From NCBI RefSeq assembly GCF_000369405.1, contig NZ_KB849999.1, forward strand, positions 850,054-914,053: DNA of 64,000 nucleotides. The letters are read 5' to 3'. The DNA comes from Acinetobacter sp. ANC 3929. GTDB taxonomy: Bacteria > Pseudomonadota > Gammaproteobacteria > Pseudomonadales > Moraxellaceae. Below are positions 26,848 through 37,501 of the stretch, one piece after another. The position numbers and the translations under genes were made by a program. The notes under the pieces were generated by a model. The model was not told where the DNA came from. It made no database searches and saw nothing but the letters and a program-made list of their open reading frames with translations. The stretch's first letter is position 1, and every line of letters starts with the position of its first letter.

Positions 26848-27609
26848 TTACCAATAATTCTCTACCGCAATATTGCCTTCGCCACGGCGATTCATGATTA
26901 AACCACGTCGCTTCAGCGCCTCTTTGGTATCTTCCACCATTTGCGGATTACCACATAGCATCACATGACTACTATCTTGATTAAAAGGCAGACCCACTGC
27001 TTTTTCTAATTCACCATTGGCAATTAAAACTGGTAAACGGTCATGTAGGGCTGCTTTTGGATCGCGTGTGATAATCGGTATAAATTTAAACCCTGAATGA
27101 CCCTCGCCAAACAGCGCCGCAATTTCTTGAATCCGCTCCACATAAGCCAGCTCAGATTGAGTACGTACGCTATATATCAAATTGATCTGCTGATATTTGC
27201 TCCATGTTTCAAAGTCTTGCAGCATCGATAAAAATGGCGCTAACCCTGTACCAGTACCCAATAACCATAAATCCTGCGGCAAAGGCTGCTGATAACGTGC
27301 CAACGTTAAATATCCATAAGAGATTTTTTCAAGATAAAGCTCATCACCTACTTTTAGATGCTGCAGATTTGAGGTAAATGCCCCATCTGGAACAACAATT
27401 GAAAAGAATTCTAAAGTTTCATCAAAGGGTGAAGATACAACTGAATAAGCACGAACAATCAGTTCCCCTTCAACCATTAAACCAATACGCGCGAACTGGC
27501 CTGCGGTAAATTTAAAATGAGCTGGTCGGGTCATCGTAAAACTAAACAAATTATGAGTCCAACGGTGTACAGACAAAACCTTTTCTAAGCTAAATTTTTC
27601 AATTGACAT
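26848..27609 (-). CDS. fpr: Ferredoxin/flavodoxin-NADP+ reductase
   Basis: 253 residues. Moves electrons between NADPH and ferredoxin or flavodoxin in the cytosol. The FAD site is VRAYSVVSSP (RxYS) and the NADP site LLGTGTGLAPFLSML. The C-terminus GEGNIAVENYW ends in the aromatic residue that stacks on FAD in bacterial Fpr. An FSIVVPDGAFTSNL loop is typical of the Azotobacter/Pseudomonas type. The divergent LysR gene is probably its regulator. Confidence 0.93.
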   Translation of the reverse strand: MSIEKFSLEKVLSVHRWTHNLFSFTMTRPAHFKFTAGQFARIGLMVEGELIVRAYSVVSSPFDETLEFFSIVVPDGAFTSNLQHLKVGDELYLEKISYGYLTLARYQQPLPQDLWLLGTGTGLAPFLSMLQDFETWSKYQQINLIYSVRTQSELAYVERIQEIAALFGEGHSGFKFIPIITRDPKAALHDRLPVLIANGELEKAVGLPFNQDSSHVMLCGNPQMVEDTKEALKRRGLIMNRRGEGNIAVENYW

Positions 27610-27693
27610 GATTTGAACGTGGCACGAAACAGTAGGCTCATGTTAGCATGATCGAATAATTGATGGATACTCAAAACATTAAGGCTATTTAAC

Positions 27694-28578
27694 ATGCGCA
27701 TGACATTACGCCAGTTGGCTGTTTTCGTGGCGGTCGCTCAAGAAGGAACTGTTACCAAAGCGAGCGATGCTGTCCGACTTACACAAAGTGCGGCAAGTAT
27801 GGCTTTAGCAGATTTAGAAGATGGTCTAGGCGCACCACTTTTTGATCGTTTGGGTAAACGATTACAACTCAATGATTTGGGACGTTTTTTACTCCCTCAA
27901 GCTTTAGAAATTTTGGGTCGTTGTGATTCTTTTGAACAAGCAGCCAAGGGTGAATTACAAAGTATAGACCTACGTTTAGGTGCAACGCTCACTATCAGTG
28001 ATTATTTAATGCCTGATTTGATGGCTGACTTTTTACAACGTCACCCCAAAGCCCATTTACAATTACAAGTCGGCAATACCCGCCAAATGATTGAAGCCGT
28101 TAATCAATTTCAACTGGATTTAGCTTTAATTGAAGGCTCTTGCCACTTACCCCAATTGCAATGCATCCATTGGCGTGATGATGAGTTAGCTGTTTGTTGC
28201 GCACCTGATCATCCCTTAGCGCAGTTGAACCGCCCAATCAGCCCGACTGATTTTAATGATGTTGAATGGATTTTGCGTGAAGAAGGTTCAGGTACTCGTG
28301 AAGTGTTTGACAATGCCATTTTACAGGACCTTCCTGATGCTAATATCCGTTTGACCTTAGGTCATAATGAAGCAATCTTAAAAATTGTCGCGGGTGGTTT
28401 AGGCATGTCTTGTGTTTCTAGACTCGCAATTGAACCGCTACAAGAAAAAGGTCAGTTGGTGATTATCGATACCCCTTTCTGGGAATTAACTCGCCCACTA
28501 TACATGCTCGTACATCGTCAGAAGTATCAAGGACCTGGGCTAAAAGCCTTTTTGCAGTTCTGCGAAGATCAAGTTTAA
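27694..28578 (+). CDS. LysR-family regulator, FinR-like
   Basis: 294 residues. The N-terminal winged HTH (LRQLAVFVAVAQEGTVTKAS, then LTQSAASMALADLEDGLGAP) is classic LysR, followed by a two-lobed effector domain (LRLGATLTISDYLMP; EEGSGTREVFD). It lies 84 nt from, and divergent to, fpr. In Pseudomonas the LysR protein FinR sits in the same place and controls fpr under oxidative stress; I infer the same role here from position. Confidence 0.88.
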   Translation: MRMTLRQLAVFVAVAQEGTVTKASDAVRLTQSAASMALADLEDGLGAPLFDRLGKRLQLNDLGRFLLPQALEILGRCDSFEQAAKGELQSIDLRLGATLTISDYLMPDLMADFLQRHPKAHLQLQVGNTRQMIEAVNQFQLDLALIEGSCHLPQLQCIHWRDDELAVCCAPDHPLAQLNRPISPTDFNDVEWILREEGSGTREVFDNAILQDLPDANIRLTLGHNEAILKIVAGGLGMSCVSRLAIEPLQEKGQLVIIDTPFWELTRPLYMLVHRQKYQGPGLKAFLQFCEDQV

Positions 28579-28592
28579 TTTATTGAAAAATA

Positions 28593-28618
28593 AAAACGCT
28601 TCTGATTGGAAGCGTTTT
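28593..28618. terminator. Bidirectional terminator between the LysR and TonB-receptor genes
   Basis: AAAACGCTTC/GAAGCGTTTT stem flanked by A- and T-runs, between convergent genes. Confidence 0.8.
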
Positions 28619-28633
28619 CTTATTTATTTCAAT

Positions 28634-30736
28634 TTAGTAATCGAAACTCACACCAAACTTATACGTACGACCTGCACCAATAATGGCGTAATCATTATTA
28701 AATACACCAGCCCAATGCTTTTTGTCAGCAACATTATCAACATTTGCTCTAAAAGTTGTGTCTACGCCACCAATTCTAGATTTGTACTTCGCGCCTAAAT
28801 CAAAAATAGTGTAATCAGGTAATTCTAAAGTATTGGTATTATTTAAATACTGTTTGCTCACATAGGTCACACGCGTATTTACGCTTAAACCATTCACTTG
28901 AGGAATCTTATAATCTAAGGCCAAACCAACAGTGAAATCTGGTACGCCATAAATTGTTTTTCCTTCAAGAGTTGGTGTTCCAGATTTAATATATGCAGCA
29001 TCGATATAAGCGAGATTACCAAGCAAGCTTAAATCCTCAGTAATATCGCCTGAGAATGACCACTCGATCCCACGTGAACGAGTTTCAGCATCATCTTTAA
29101 CGATTGACGTAACACTGTCTAAATAAGCTTCTGGTTTTTCAATTTGATACAGTGATAAAGTATTTAACCAAGAGCCCATTTGATGCTTCGCACCAATTTC
29201 ATATTGTTTAGTCTGGTAAGGTGCTAAAGTTACACCTTTATTTTTCGCGGTTGGATAACTGATATCAGAAACTGTTATGCCTTCAGATAAGCCTTCAACA
29301 TAGCTCGCGTAAAAAGAAAGATTTTCAGCAAAAGGCTTAATAACGATACCTATACTTGGTGAAACCTTATCAGCGGAGTAATCCGTTTTTCTGAATAAGT
29401 TTTTGGTATCAATATCTTGATAGCGCACACCTAAAATCAACTGTAACTTATCATCCAACATTGAAACTTGATCAGTCAAAGTATAGCTTACATACTTGTT
29501 GTCCCCATAAGGTACTATTTTAGGATAGCTAGTTGGCATTGCTCCAGTGTTTAATGGATCATATAAATTAGTATCAAAAGCAGACACTGTTGCTGCGCCA
29601 TGCTGCCAATATTTTCGCGTTAAATAATCTGCTCGAACACCAACAGTATGTTTGATACTTCCTGTTTCAAACTTTGCTTCAAGACCCGTGTTTGCAGCAA
29701 CATTGTGTTCCTGAGTCCCTACTCGATAATATTGAGATTTTGCAGCACCTGTTTCAGCATTTTGCACAATCATGCGCGTACCAAAAAGATGACCTGAATA
29801 TTCTTTTTCAGTATATCCACCCCCTGCAAACACTTTTAAATCTGGACTGAACTTGTATTCTCCAGAGAGCCCAGCATATTGGCTATTCTGCTTTCCTTCA
29901 ATTTTTGGAAAATAGTTATTATTGCCATCTGGAGCTGCAATTACTTGCTTGATTGTTCCCATTGAGACCATTGCCGGTGAACCACCTTCACGATCATCTC
30001 GCATCGCATATGCATCAAAGTTTAGCTTTAATGTGTCTGTGGTATAGTCAAGTGCAAGCACACCTGTTGCATTGGTATCATCCATTCCATCAATAAGATG
30101 TTCACCTGTGCCATAAGAACCACTTGCTCGAATACCAAATTTATTATTTGCGCCCAAGCGACGGGATACATCAAAACCTGACTTATAATACCCTCCATCT
30201 TCGTAAATTGCTGACACCTGAGTCAGCTCTCTGTTAGCTCGTTTAGTCTGAGCCATTACAATGCCACCCACACTACCTGCTGGTGCCATCCCAGCAACTA
30301 AAGCATTTGGGCCTTTTAATAAAGTGACTGACTCAAGAATATCTGTAGGAATACGCCCAGTCGGTGCCATTCCAAACAAGCCATTTAGGTTATAGTCTTC
30401 AAATCCAACGCTAAAACCACGAATCTGAACATTTTCATTTAAATGTCCAGCATTGGTTGTTTCACGAATACTTGGATCATTTCTTAATACTTCTGAAACA
30501 GTCGCGGCTTGCTGATCTTGAATCAACTCATCCGAATAAGTCGTGACAGAAAATGGGGTATCAATACTAGATTTATTACCCAAGCTACCCAAATTTGAGT
30601 TTTTCTTAAGCTTACCAGCAGCATAACGATCTTGTTGATCAGCTTTTACCGTAATCGTTGGTAAAACTGTATTGTCTTCAGCAACAGCACACATTGGTAA
30701 AGCAATAAGAGATAAACATAATATATTCTTTTTCAA
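28634..30736 (-). CDS. TonB-dependent siderophore receptor
   Basis: About 700 residues, an outer-membrane transporter. Signal peptide, then a TonB-box-like TVLPTITVKA, the plug domain (SVTTYSDELIQDQQAATVSE; IRETTNAG; VQIRGFSVG; LLKGPNALVAGMAPAGSVGG) and a beta-barrel ending in TYKFGVSFDY with the C-terminal aromatic needed for Bam insertion. It resembles hydroxamate/mixed siderophore receptors such as FhuE and FpvA. The most plausible start is TTG at 30736 (signal LKKNILCLSLIALP), with GGGG 9 nt upstream; a GTG 30 nt earlier is possible. No siderophore synthesis genes are near, so it probably takes up a foreign siderophore. Confidence 0.92.
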   Translation of the reverse strand: MKKNILCLSLIALPMCAVAEDNTVLPTITVKADQQDRYAAGKLKKNSNLGSLGNKSSIDTPFSVTTYSDELIQDQQAATVSEVLRNDPSIRETTNAGHLNENVQIRGFSVGFEDYNLNGLFGMAPTGRIPTDILESVTLLKGPNALVAGMAPAGSVGGIVMAQTKRANRELTQVSAIYEDGGYYKSGFDVSRRLGANNKFGIRASGSYGTGEHLIDGMDDTNATGVLALDYTTDTLKLNFDAYAMRDDREGGSPAMVSMGTIKQVIAAPDGNNNYFPKIEGKQNSQYAGLSGEYKFSPDLKVFAGGGYTEKEYSGHLFGTRMIVQNAETGAAKSQYYRVGTQEHNVAANTGLEAKFETGSIKHTVGVRADYLTRKYWQHGAATVSAFDTNLYDPLNTGAMPTSYPKIVPYGDNKYVSYTLTDQVSMLDDKLQLILGVRYQDIDTKNLFRKTDYSADKVSPSIGIVIKPFAENLSFYASYVEGLSEGITVSDISYPTAKNKGVTLAPYQTKQYEIGAKHQMGSWLNTLSLYQIEKPEAYLDSVTSIVKDDAETRSRGIEWSFSGDITEDLSLLGNLAYIDAAYIKSGTPTLEGKTIYGVPDFTVGLALDYKIPQVNGLSVNTRVTYVSKQYLNNTNTLELPDYTIFDLGAKYKSRIGGVDTTFRANVDNVADKKHWAGVFNNDYAIIGAGRTYKFGVSFDY

Positions 30737-30790
30737 GTGACCAAACCCCGATAAAAATTTGACCACAGTATATAAGACAAATTATCAAAT

Positions 30791-30809
30791 GATAATAAAA
30801 ATCATTAAC
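30791..30809 (-). promoter_or_regulatory. Fur box upstream of the TonB receptor
   Basis: GATAATAAAAATCATTAAC matches the GATAATGATAATCATTATC consensus at 16 of 19 positions, about 55-75 nt before the receptor start. Expected to bind Fur-Fe2+ and repress the gene when iron is plentiful. Confidence 0.8.
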
Positions 30810-30980
30810 AAAATAACACCCATTTATTCAATGAATATAAAAATCTTATGCCGCGAATTTACATAATTTATTTTTAGCTCAATTACCGATGAAATACTTT
30901 TTGCCTCTTAAACTTCATTCAATGGTTGATTCGCCACAATAGACCAGTCAGGAGGTGATCGTATAAGATCTTAAATAAAA

Positions 30981-31003
30981 AAAAGAGGCTCAACGCCTCT
31001 TTT
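30981..31003 (-). terminator. Terminator of the cold-shock-domain gene
   Basis: AAAAGAGGC/GCCTCTTTT with a 5-nt loop and a preceding A-run (T-run on the minus strand). Confidence 0.8.
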
Positions 31004-31044
31004 CTCTTGAACTTTAAAAACGAGTTCAAATCAAACCAGAAAAA

Positions 31045-31335
31045 TTAGCGTCTGAAGTTAGATAACAACTCTGATGTGATCGAATTATTGTGCGTCGCTA
31101 TTTTAGTTTTTCTGGTTTTCGCTGGATTCGGATCAACAAGCTCAATCTTTGTGGCTTTGTACTTCCCGTCATTTTCAACAACCACAAATTTCACTTTTTC
31201 ATTTCTTTTCGGCTCACCGCCAGCGGGATATTCTGAAATATGAAAAAACACATCCCCTTCAGAGGTCCCGATAAAGCCAAAGCCTTTGTCTGGATTATAT
31301 TGTTTAATTTTTCCCTGATAGAACTCTTGCTTCAT
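31045..31335 (-). CDS. Cold-shock-domain (CspA-like) nucleic-acid-binding protein
   Basis: 96 residues. A cold-shock OB-fold with RNP1 as KGFGFIGT and RNP2 as VFFHISEY, which bind single-stranded RNA/DNA. The domain ends near residue 68, after which there is a basic C-terminal extension (PAKTRKTKIATHNN) not found in the shortest Csp proteins. Likely an RNA chaperone. The start gives MKQEFYQGKIK. Single gene with its own terminator. Confidence 0.88.
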   Translation of the reverse strand: MKQEFYQGKIKQYNPDKGFGFIGTSEGDVFFHISEYPAGGEPKRNEKVKFVVVENDGKYKATKIELVDPNPAKTRKTKIATHNNSITSELLSNFRR

Positions 31336-31383
31336 GACATTTATCCTACTTCGTAAATCTGATTATCACAGTATATAAAAATA

Positions 31384-31442
31384 AAAAAGAGACTTTCAAT
31401 CTACCCTCAAAACAGCTTCAGGATGAGATCAAGTCTCTTTTT
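31384..31442 (-). terminator. Long-loop hairpin downstream of upp
   Basis: AAAAAGAGACTT and AAGTCTCTTTTT can pair across a 35-nt loop, placed right after the upp stop codon on the minus strand. Confidence 0.55.
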
Positions 31443-31458
31443 ATGAATGTTTCAAAAA

Positions 31459-32094
31459 TCAGTCTTTTTGAACACTACCAAAAATCTTGTCGCCAGCATC
31501 ACCTAGACCTGGAACAATGTAACCTTCCTCATTCAGACCTTGGTCAATCGATGCGGTATAGATCAAAACATCAGGATGTGCAGCTTCTACTTTCGCAACA
31601 CCTTCTGGTGCAGCAACCAAAACCATAACACGAATATCTTTACAACCACTTGCTTTCAATACATCAATTGCAGCAATTAAAGAGTTACCTGTTGCAAGCA
31701 TCGGATCAATAATCATGGCCAAGCGATTTGCAACATCAGGGACTAACTTTTTATAGTAAGTACGCACTTCTAAAGTTGCTTCATCACGCTCTAAACCTAA
31801 GACACTCACTTTTGCACTTGGAATCAGACTAAGCACACCTTCAAGCATCCCAATACCAGCACGCAAGATCGGAACAATGGTGATTTTCTTCCCTGCGATA
31901 CGCTGAGTTGAGACTTTCCCTGCCCACCCATCAATTTCATGATCAACAACAGGAAGATCCTTTGTTGCTTCATAAGTCAGTAACATCGTGACTTCTTGCG
32001 CTAATTCACGAAAATTCTTGGTACTAATATCTGAACGACGTAATAAACCAAGTTTATGGCGAATAAGCGGATGACGGATTTCTTGAATCGACAC
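31459..32094 (-). CDS. upp: Uracil phosphoribosyltransferase
   Basis: Salvages uracil with PRPP to UMP. 211 residues from a GTG start at 32094 ([20 protein letters not shown]), the usual N-terminus; E. coli Upp has 208. The PRPP loop is [15 protein letters not shown], and the uracil-binding end is [16 protein letters not shown]. An in-frame upstream extension is not part of the protein. Monocistronic, between the nuo terminator and its own. Confidence 0.95.
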   Translation of the reverse strand: MSIQEIRHPLIRHKLGLLRRSDISTKNFRELAQEVTMLLTYEATKDLPVVDHEIDGWAGKVSTQRIAGKKITIVPILRAGIGMLEGVLSLIPSAKVSVLGLERDEATLEVRTYYKKLVPDVANRLAMIIDPMLATGNSLIAAIDVLKASGCKDIRVMVLVAAPEGVAKVEAAHPDVLIYTASIDQGLNEEGYIVPGLGDAGDKIFGSVQKD

Positions 32095-32155
32095 GAATGA
32101 GTACCTAGGTAATATTAATCTCGTTCTATTATAAAGTGTTTTTTTACTCATCAAT

Positions 32156-32185
32156 AAAAAAGCCTCCAACTTTGGAGGCTTTTTT
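32156..32185 (-). terminator. nuo operon terminator
   Basis: AAAAAAGCCTCC/GGAGGCTTTTTT, 16 nt past the nuoN stop codon, strong on the minus strand. Confidence 0.9.
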
Positions 32186-32200
32186 GTACAAATCCGACGA

Positions 32201-33697
32201 TTACTGTTGTTGAGACAACATAAAATGCAATGGAGAAAGGATCTCTGCCTTCAATGCCAAGTTAATCATTGGATCTGGATAAACACCCATCACCAACACT
32301 AATAACGCAGCAGCAAGCACCATAAGACCACCGACTTTACTACCCCAATGCGCATCCGCATCAATACGTGGTACATCTGGTGGAGTCATATACATTACGA
32401 CCATCACACGTAAATAGTAGTATAAACCGATACCACTACCCACCACGATCATTGCAGCCAAGAACCAGTGTTGCGTTGTCACTGCAGCCATCACCACCAA
32501 GAACTTACCAATAAAGCCTGCTGTTAATGGAATACCTGCTAAAGACAACATCATCACAGTCAATGTTGCAGTCAAGATCGGACGACGCCAGAACAAACCA
32601 CGGTAGTCTGCAAGACTTTGTGCTTCATCGACGTTGTTATACGGACTCGACATTAATGCAACTGCACCGAAGGCACCGATTGTTGTAAGTACATAAGTAA
32701 TCACATAAACAGTAACGCTACCCAGACTTGCATAAGTCATGCTAATTAAAGCAATCAACAAATAACCGAAGTGTGCAATCGATGAATAACCCAAAATACG
32801 CTTCAAGTTAACTTGACGAACTGCAAGTAAGTTACCCACGACAATCGACAGTACCGCAATGATGGTAATCACTGTAACTAATGATTCAACCAAGATTGCA
32901 CCAGAAGTCAGTAAATAACGTACAAATAAACCAATCGTTGCAACTTTCGCAGCCGTTGCCAAGAAGGTCGCCATAGGCGCTGGCGCACCTGCATACACAT
33001 CTGGCGTCCATTTATGAAATGGTGCAAGTGAAAGTTTGAATGCAACAGCAAAGGTAATTAAACCTAAGCCCAGTAACACCATTGGTTGTTTGATTGCAGT
33101 AAACAATGCCTGAACAGAGTCATAGAATGACAATGAACCTGTGTATGCATAGATATAAGCCATACCCATGAGCAACATTGCAGAAGCAGTCGCAGAAAGT
33201 ACGAGGTATTTAATCCCCGCTTCCAAAGACTGGCTACGTTGATAGGTATACGCCAACATGCCGTATACAGGAATCGACATCAACTCTAAGCTGATGAAGA
33301 ATGCGGCATAGTGTGAGCTTGAAACCAATAACATTGCGCCAGTGACTGAGCACAGTAGCAAGATATACAACTCTTCGCGGTTGTCCTTATAGGTCTCAAT
33401 ATAAGCATGAGATAAAGTACAGCACGCTAAGGCAGCAATCAAAATCAGGAATTGATAGAGCATGGTAAATGGATCAACCATAAACATGCCCATCACGTTT
33501 ACTGGTGCAAAGTGCCCACTAAACATGGTGTATGCAATATAAATCGCAGCTAGGTTTAAACCGATAACCGACGTTGTCGCAATCAGATTGTGATTACGCT
33601 TAATCGCAGTCAGTAACATCACGACGATTGCGGTCAAAGCCACAATCATCACGGGAGCAAGGGGCATTAGCTCAGAAAAAGAAATTGTGAAGTTCAT
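32201..33697 (-). CDS. nuoN: NADH-quinone oxidoreductase subunit N
   Basis: An antiporter-like proton-pumping membrane subunit of complex I, 498 residues with about 14 helices. It has the conserved [15 protein letters not shown]lu of TM5 and the helix-7 lysine region ([20 protein letters not shown]). Last gene of the operon, starting 3 nt after nuoM and followed by the terminator. Confidence 0.96.
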   Translation of the reverse strand: MNFTISFSELMPLAPVMIVALTAIVVMLLTAIKRNHNLIATTSVIGLNLAAIYIAYTMFSGHFAPVNVMGMFMVDPFTMLYQFLILIAALACCTLSHAYIETYKDNREELYILLLCSVTGAMLLVSSSHYAAFFISLELMSIPVYGMLAYTYQRSQSLEAGIKYLVLSATASAMLLMGMAYIYAYTGSLSFYDSVQALFTAIKQPMVLLGLGLITFAVAFKLSLAPFHKWTPDVYAGAPAPMATFLATAAKVATIGLFVRYLLTSGAILVESLVTVITIIAVLSIVVGNLLAVRQVNLKRILGYSSIAHFGYLLIALISMTYASLGSVTVYVITYVLTTIGAFGAVALMSSPYNNVDEAQSLADYRGLFWRRPILTATLTVMMLSLAGIPLTAGFIGKFLVVMAAVTTQHWFLAAMIVVGSGIGLYYYLRVMVVMYMTPPDVPRIDADAHWGSKVGGLMVLAAALLVLVMGVYPDPMINLALKAEILSPLHFMLSQQQ

Positions 33698-33700
33698 GAT

Positions 33701-35299
33701 TTATTGCATCTCCACATGTTCAAGTTGAGTTGCTGCCTGTTGAACAGTTTCGACAACTTCTTGTACTGGCATATAACTATTTACTAACCATTGCATGCTT
33801 GAATGAGACATATCCAAGAATGTTTGCGGGTAAATACCTAACCAAACCAAACCGATTGCACAGATCATCAAAATGCTGACTTCACGTGCAGATAGATCTT
33901 TAAGCGGACTGGTATAGTGCTGTTTTTGCTCTGGGTTTGGTTCACCAAACAATGCCTTGTGAATCAAGATCAGACCATAAAGACCAGCAAATACCAAGCT
34001 CACTGCTGCGATGATGGTGAAAGCCGGATAAGATTTGAATGAACCCATCAAAATCAGGAATTCACCAATAAAGTTACCTAGACCTGGTACACCAACCAAT
34101 GCTGCAACGAAGAACATCAAGAAGAATGGCAAGTATTGCAGCTGACCACGAAGACCACCCATCAAACGTAAATCACGTGTATGTAAACGCTCATACACTT
34201 GACCCGACATAATGAACAATGCAGCAGATGACAAGCCATGCGCCAACATCATGATCATCAAGCCTTGGAACGTCAGGATGTTACCTGCATAAATTGCAAG
34301 TAAGATGAAACCCATGTGCGAAATAGAGGTATACGCAAGCAGGCGTTTCATATCTGTTTGTTGATACGCTAAGAATGCACCGTAGAAAATACCAATCAGA
34401 CCCAAAATAATGGCGATATCAGCAAATTGTGCTGATGCTGCCGGGAAGAATGGAATTACGAAACGAAGCAAACCGTAGGCAGCTGTTTTAATCAAGATAC
34501 CAGCCAAGTCTACAGAACCCGCTGTTGGTGCTTGCGCATGCGCATCAGGCAACCAGCCGTGTAAAGGGAATACTGGTAATTTCACCGCAAAACCGATGAA
34601 GAAACACAGCATAAATGCATAAGCAACTTCAGGTGGTAAATGGTTCGCAACAGCCAATAGATAGTTGTAATCGAAACCGATCATGCCTGTCATCATGTAT
34701 CCATAGACCACAAGGCCCAAGATACCGATCAACATGATCAAACCAGCGATCTGAGTATATAAGAAGAATTTGGTTGCAGCATAAACACGCGAACGACCAT
34801 TCGACCCAGAGTGTCCCCATAACGCAATCAAGAAGTAGATTGGTACGAGCATCATCTCCCAGAAGAAGAAGAACAAGAATAAGTCAATCGCCAAGAATAC
34901 ACCGATGACCCCACCTAAACTCCAAAGTAAGTTTAAATGGAAGAAACCAACGTTCTTTTGAATCTCACCCCATGAACAGCCAACTGCAAGTACACCCAGC
35001 AATGCAGTCAACAACACCATGAGTAAAGATAAACCATCCACTGCTAAGTGAATGCTAATCCCTAAAGTCTGAATCCATGGAAGATGGAATTCAGCTGCCC
35101 AAGTCGGGACTTTACCGCCCAACTCGTAGCTAAATGTACCACTTTGCCACAATGCAATGCCCAAACCGAAGGTAATCAACATACCAATCAAGGCAATCCA
35201 GCGCGGCAAATGTTGGTCGTATTTATCGACTAACCAACAAATAAAACCAGCAATGAAAGGAACTAAAATCAGTGCGGGTAAAATTAAATTGTTTTCCAT
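33701..35299 (-). CDS. nuoM: NADH-quinone oxidoreductase subunit M
   Basis: An antiporter-like proton-pumping subunit, 532 residues from ATG 35299 (MENNLILPALILVPF). The motif FFFWEMMLVPIYFLIALWG holds the key Glu, and FAVKLPVFPLHGWLPDAHAQ the Lys and substrate-path residues. Preceded by a GGGG site; the nuoL stop is one nucleotide upstream. An in-frame TTG 15 nt earlier is not the start. Confidence 0.96.
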   Translation of the reverse strand: MENNLILPALILVPFIAGFICWLVDKYDQHLPRWIALIGMLITFGLGIALWQSGTFSYELGGKVPTWAAEFHLPWIQTLGISIHLAVDGLSLLMVLLTALLGVLAVGCSWGEIQKNVGFFHLNLLWSLGGVIGVFLAIDLFLFFFFWEMMLVPIYFLIALWGHSGSNGRSRVYAATKFFLYTQIAGLIMLIGILGLVVYGYMMTGMIGFDYNYLLAVANHLPPEVAYAFMLCFFIGFAVKLPVFPLHGWLPDAHAQAPTAGSVDLAGILIKTAAYGLLRFVIPFFPAASAQFADIAIILGLIGIFYGAFLAYQQTDMKRLLAYTSISHMGFILLAIYAGNILTFQGLMIMMLAHGLSSAALFIMSGQVYERLHTRDLRLMGGLRGQLQYLPFFLMFFVAALVGVPGLGNFIGEFLILMGSFKSYPAFTIIAAVSLVFAGLYGLILIHKALFGEPNPEQKQHYTSPLKDLSAREVSILMICAIGLVWLGIYPQTFLDMSHSSMQWLVNSYMPVQEVVETVQQAATQLEHVEMQ

Positions 35300-35300
35300 T

Positions 35301-37196
35301 TTATTTCCCCACAACCTGAATCACGATCAAGATCATCAATAACACCACTACACCGAGTGACATGCTTGAAGCGTATTCACGTAATGAACCTGTTTGACGC
35401 GAACTTGTAAAGCTATTACCACCCTTCACAATTGCAGGGAGTACTAACCATAAACCGTCAACTGGATCACGACCTAAAATTTTCGCAATCAATAAATAAG
35501 GTTTTACAAATACGATGTCATACAAAGCATCGAAACCAAATGCTGTACGGCAAATGTGCGCTAAACCTGAACCCAAAGATGTTTGAGCAAAAGCTTTTAC
35601 TGCACCGTATGCAAAAGCAAACAAGAAAATACCCACAGCTAAACCAGCGAGGGCAACACCACTTGCTAAATGTTCAGCATGTGCAACAGCTGCTTCTAAG
35701 CTCTCAGGAACAACAAAACTTGGAATGCTTGCAGCAGTCAATAATTTCGCAACTGGCGCTTGCAGGAAGTAGCCGATACCTGTTGATAACGCAGCCAGAA
35801 TCGCAAGCGGACCCCAGTAAGTGACGCCATGAATCGCATGTGCATGGGTTTTCTCTTCGCCGAAGAATACCACCCAGATTAAACGGAAAGTATAGATAGA
35901 CGTTAAGAATGCACCCGCAACACCAACCCAGTATAAAGTATGGTAAAGCGGAAGATTTGCAATGGTCGATTGAGCATATACTGCACCCAAGATCGCATCT
36001 TTAGAGAAGAAGCCAACAGTCACGATTGGAAGTGCTGCCAATGCGCCACCACCGATCACGAAACACCAGAATACGAATGGAATCTTGTGACGTAATCCAC
36101 CCATTTTGAAAATGTTTTGTTCGTGATGACATGCAAGAATTACAGCACCTGAAGAAAGGAACAATAATGCTTTAAAGAATGCGTGAGCCAACATGTGGAA
36201 TAAACCAGCTTGGTATGCTTCAGCACCCACTGCCATAAACATATAACCCAACTGACTCATGGTTGAGTAAGCCAAGATACGTTTAATATCGGTTTGCACC
36301 AATGCGGCAAAACCAGCTACAAGTAAGGTTACTGCACCTGTAATCGAGATGAACTGCATTACTTCTGGTGCCATTTCCATCACAGAGAACATACGGCAGC
36401 ATAAGTACACACCCGCTGTTACCATTGTTGCAGCATGGATCAATGCAGATACTGGTGTAGGACCAGCCATCGCATCAGCTAACCAAGTTTGTAATGGAAT
36501 TTGCGCTGATTTACCCGCCGCACCCAAGAACAACATCAATGCTGTCCAGATTGACAATGATGAGCTTTGCGTCATCACAGTCGCTGCATTTTCAACAATG
36601 TACTGAATATTCAAAGTACCAAATTGTTGATAAAGCAAGAACAATGCGATGAGTAAGAATACGTCACCCACACGTGTTACAGTGAATGCCTTGATTGCAG
36701 CCCAGCCATTTGCAGGGTTTGAGTAGTAGAAACCAATCAATAAGTATGAGCACAGACCTACGCCTTCCCAACCCAAGAACAATAACGCCAAGTTATCGCC
36801 CAAGACCAACAACAACATGCTGGCAACGAATAGGTTGAAATAAGAGAAGAAACGCGCATAATCTTCTTCACCACGCATATACCATGATGCGAAGATGTGA
36901 ATCAGGAAACCAACACCAGTCACCATACCGGTCATCAATAATGACAAGCCATCAAGGTGCAAGCTGATACCTGGCTCAAAACCGCCCACACTGAACCATG
37001 TCCATAAGTGTTGAACAAAAACGGTTTGACCACTGCTGGTAAATGCAAGACCCGCAATTAAAGCAAATAACGCAGATAAACCAACTGAACCGACGCCAAT
37101 AATGGCAGCTACATTTTCAGAAAGTTTGTCACGTCCTGCCGCTAAAAGGATAAAACCAATGAGCGGAAATAAAACGGTTAAATATAATGTACTCAT
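35301..37196 (-). CDS. nuoL: NADH-quinone oxidoreductase subunit L
   Basis: The largest membrane subunit, 631 residues, with an antiporter-like core ([39 protein letters not shown]) and the long lateral helix and extra TM at the C-terminus. It pumps protons at the far end of the membrane arm. It overlaps nuoK by 4 nt (ATGA). Confidence 0.97.
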   Translation of the reverse strand: MSTLYLTVLFPLIGFILLAAGRDKLSENVAAIIGVGSVGLSALFALIAGLAFTSSGQTVFVQHLWTWFSVGGFEPGISLHLDGLSLLMTGMVTGVGFLIHIFASWYMRGEEDYARFFSYFNLFVASMLLLVLGDNLALLFLGWEGVGLCSYLLIGFYYSNPANGWAAIKAFTVTRVGDVFLLIALFLLYQQFGTLNIQYIVENAATVMTQSSSLSIWTALMLFLGAAGKSAQIPLQTWLADAMAGPTPVSALIHAATMVTAGVYLCCRMFSVMEMAPEVMQFISITGAVTLLVAGFAALVQTDIKRILAYSTMSQLGYMFMAVGAEAYQAGLFHMLAHAFFKALLFLSSGAVILACHHEQNIFKMGGLRHKIPFVFWCFVIGGGALAALPIVTVGFFSKDAILGAVYAQSTIANLPLYHTLYWVGVAGAFLTSIYTFRLIWVVFFGEEKTHAHAIHGVTYWGPLAILAALSTGIGYFLQAPVAKLLTAASIPSFVVPESLEAAVAHAEHLASGVALAGLAVGIFLFAFAYGAVKAFAQTSLGSGLAHICRTAFGFDALYDIVFVKPYLLIAKILGRDPVDGLWLVLPAIVKGGNSFTSSRQTGSLREYASSMSLGVVVLLMILIVIQVVGK

Positions 37197-37501
37197 CCGC
37201 GCATCTCACTAGCAGCATCCACATCCAAGTGATGGAAGCGATGATAAAACTGAAGGACGATCGCAAGACCAATACAGGCCTCTGCTGCAGCAAGCGTCAG
37301 GATCAAAATGAACATGACTTGTCCATCTGGCTGAGCCCAAACACTACCTGCCAAGACGAATGCTAATGCAGCAGCATTCATCATCACCTCAAGGCTCATT
37401 AGCATAAATAAAAGGTTGCGTCGCACCATTACACCGTAAAAGCCCAGTGCAAAAAGGATGGTTGCAACGATCAAACCATGTTCTAAAGGGATGTGTCCCA
37501 T
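37193..37501 (-). CDS. nuoK: NADH-quinone oxidoreductase subunit K
   Basis: A 102-residue subunit with three membrane helices. [14 protein letters not shown] and [11 protein letters not shown] hold the two conserved Glu residues of the proton channel. It shares one nucleotide with the nuoJ stop and overlaps nuoL by 4 nt. Confidence 0.96.
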   Translation of the reverse strand: MGHIPLEHGLIVATILFALGFYGVMVRRNLLFMLMSLEVMMNAAALAFVLAGSVWAQPDGQVMFILILTLAAAEACIGLAIVLQFYHRFHHLDVDAASEMRG

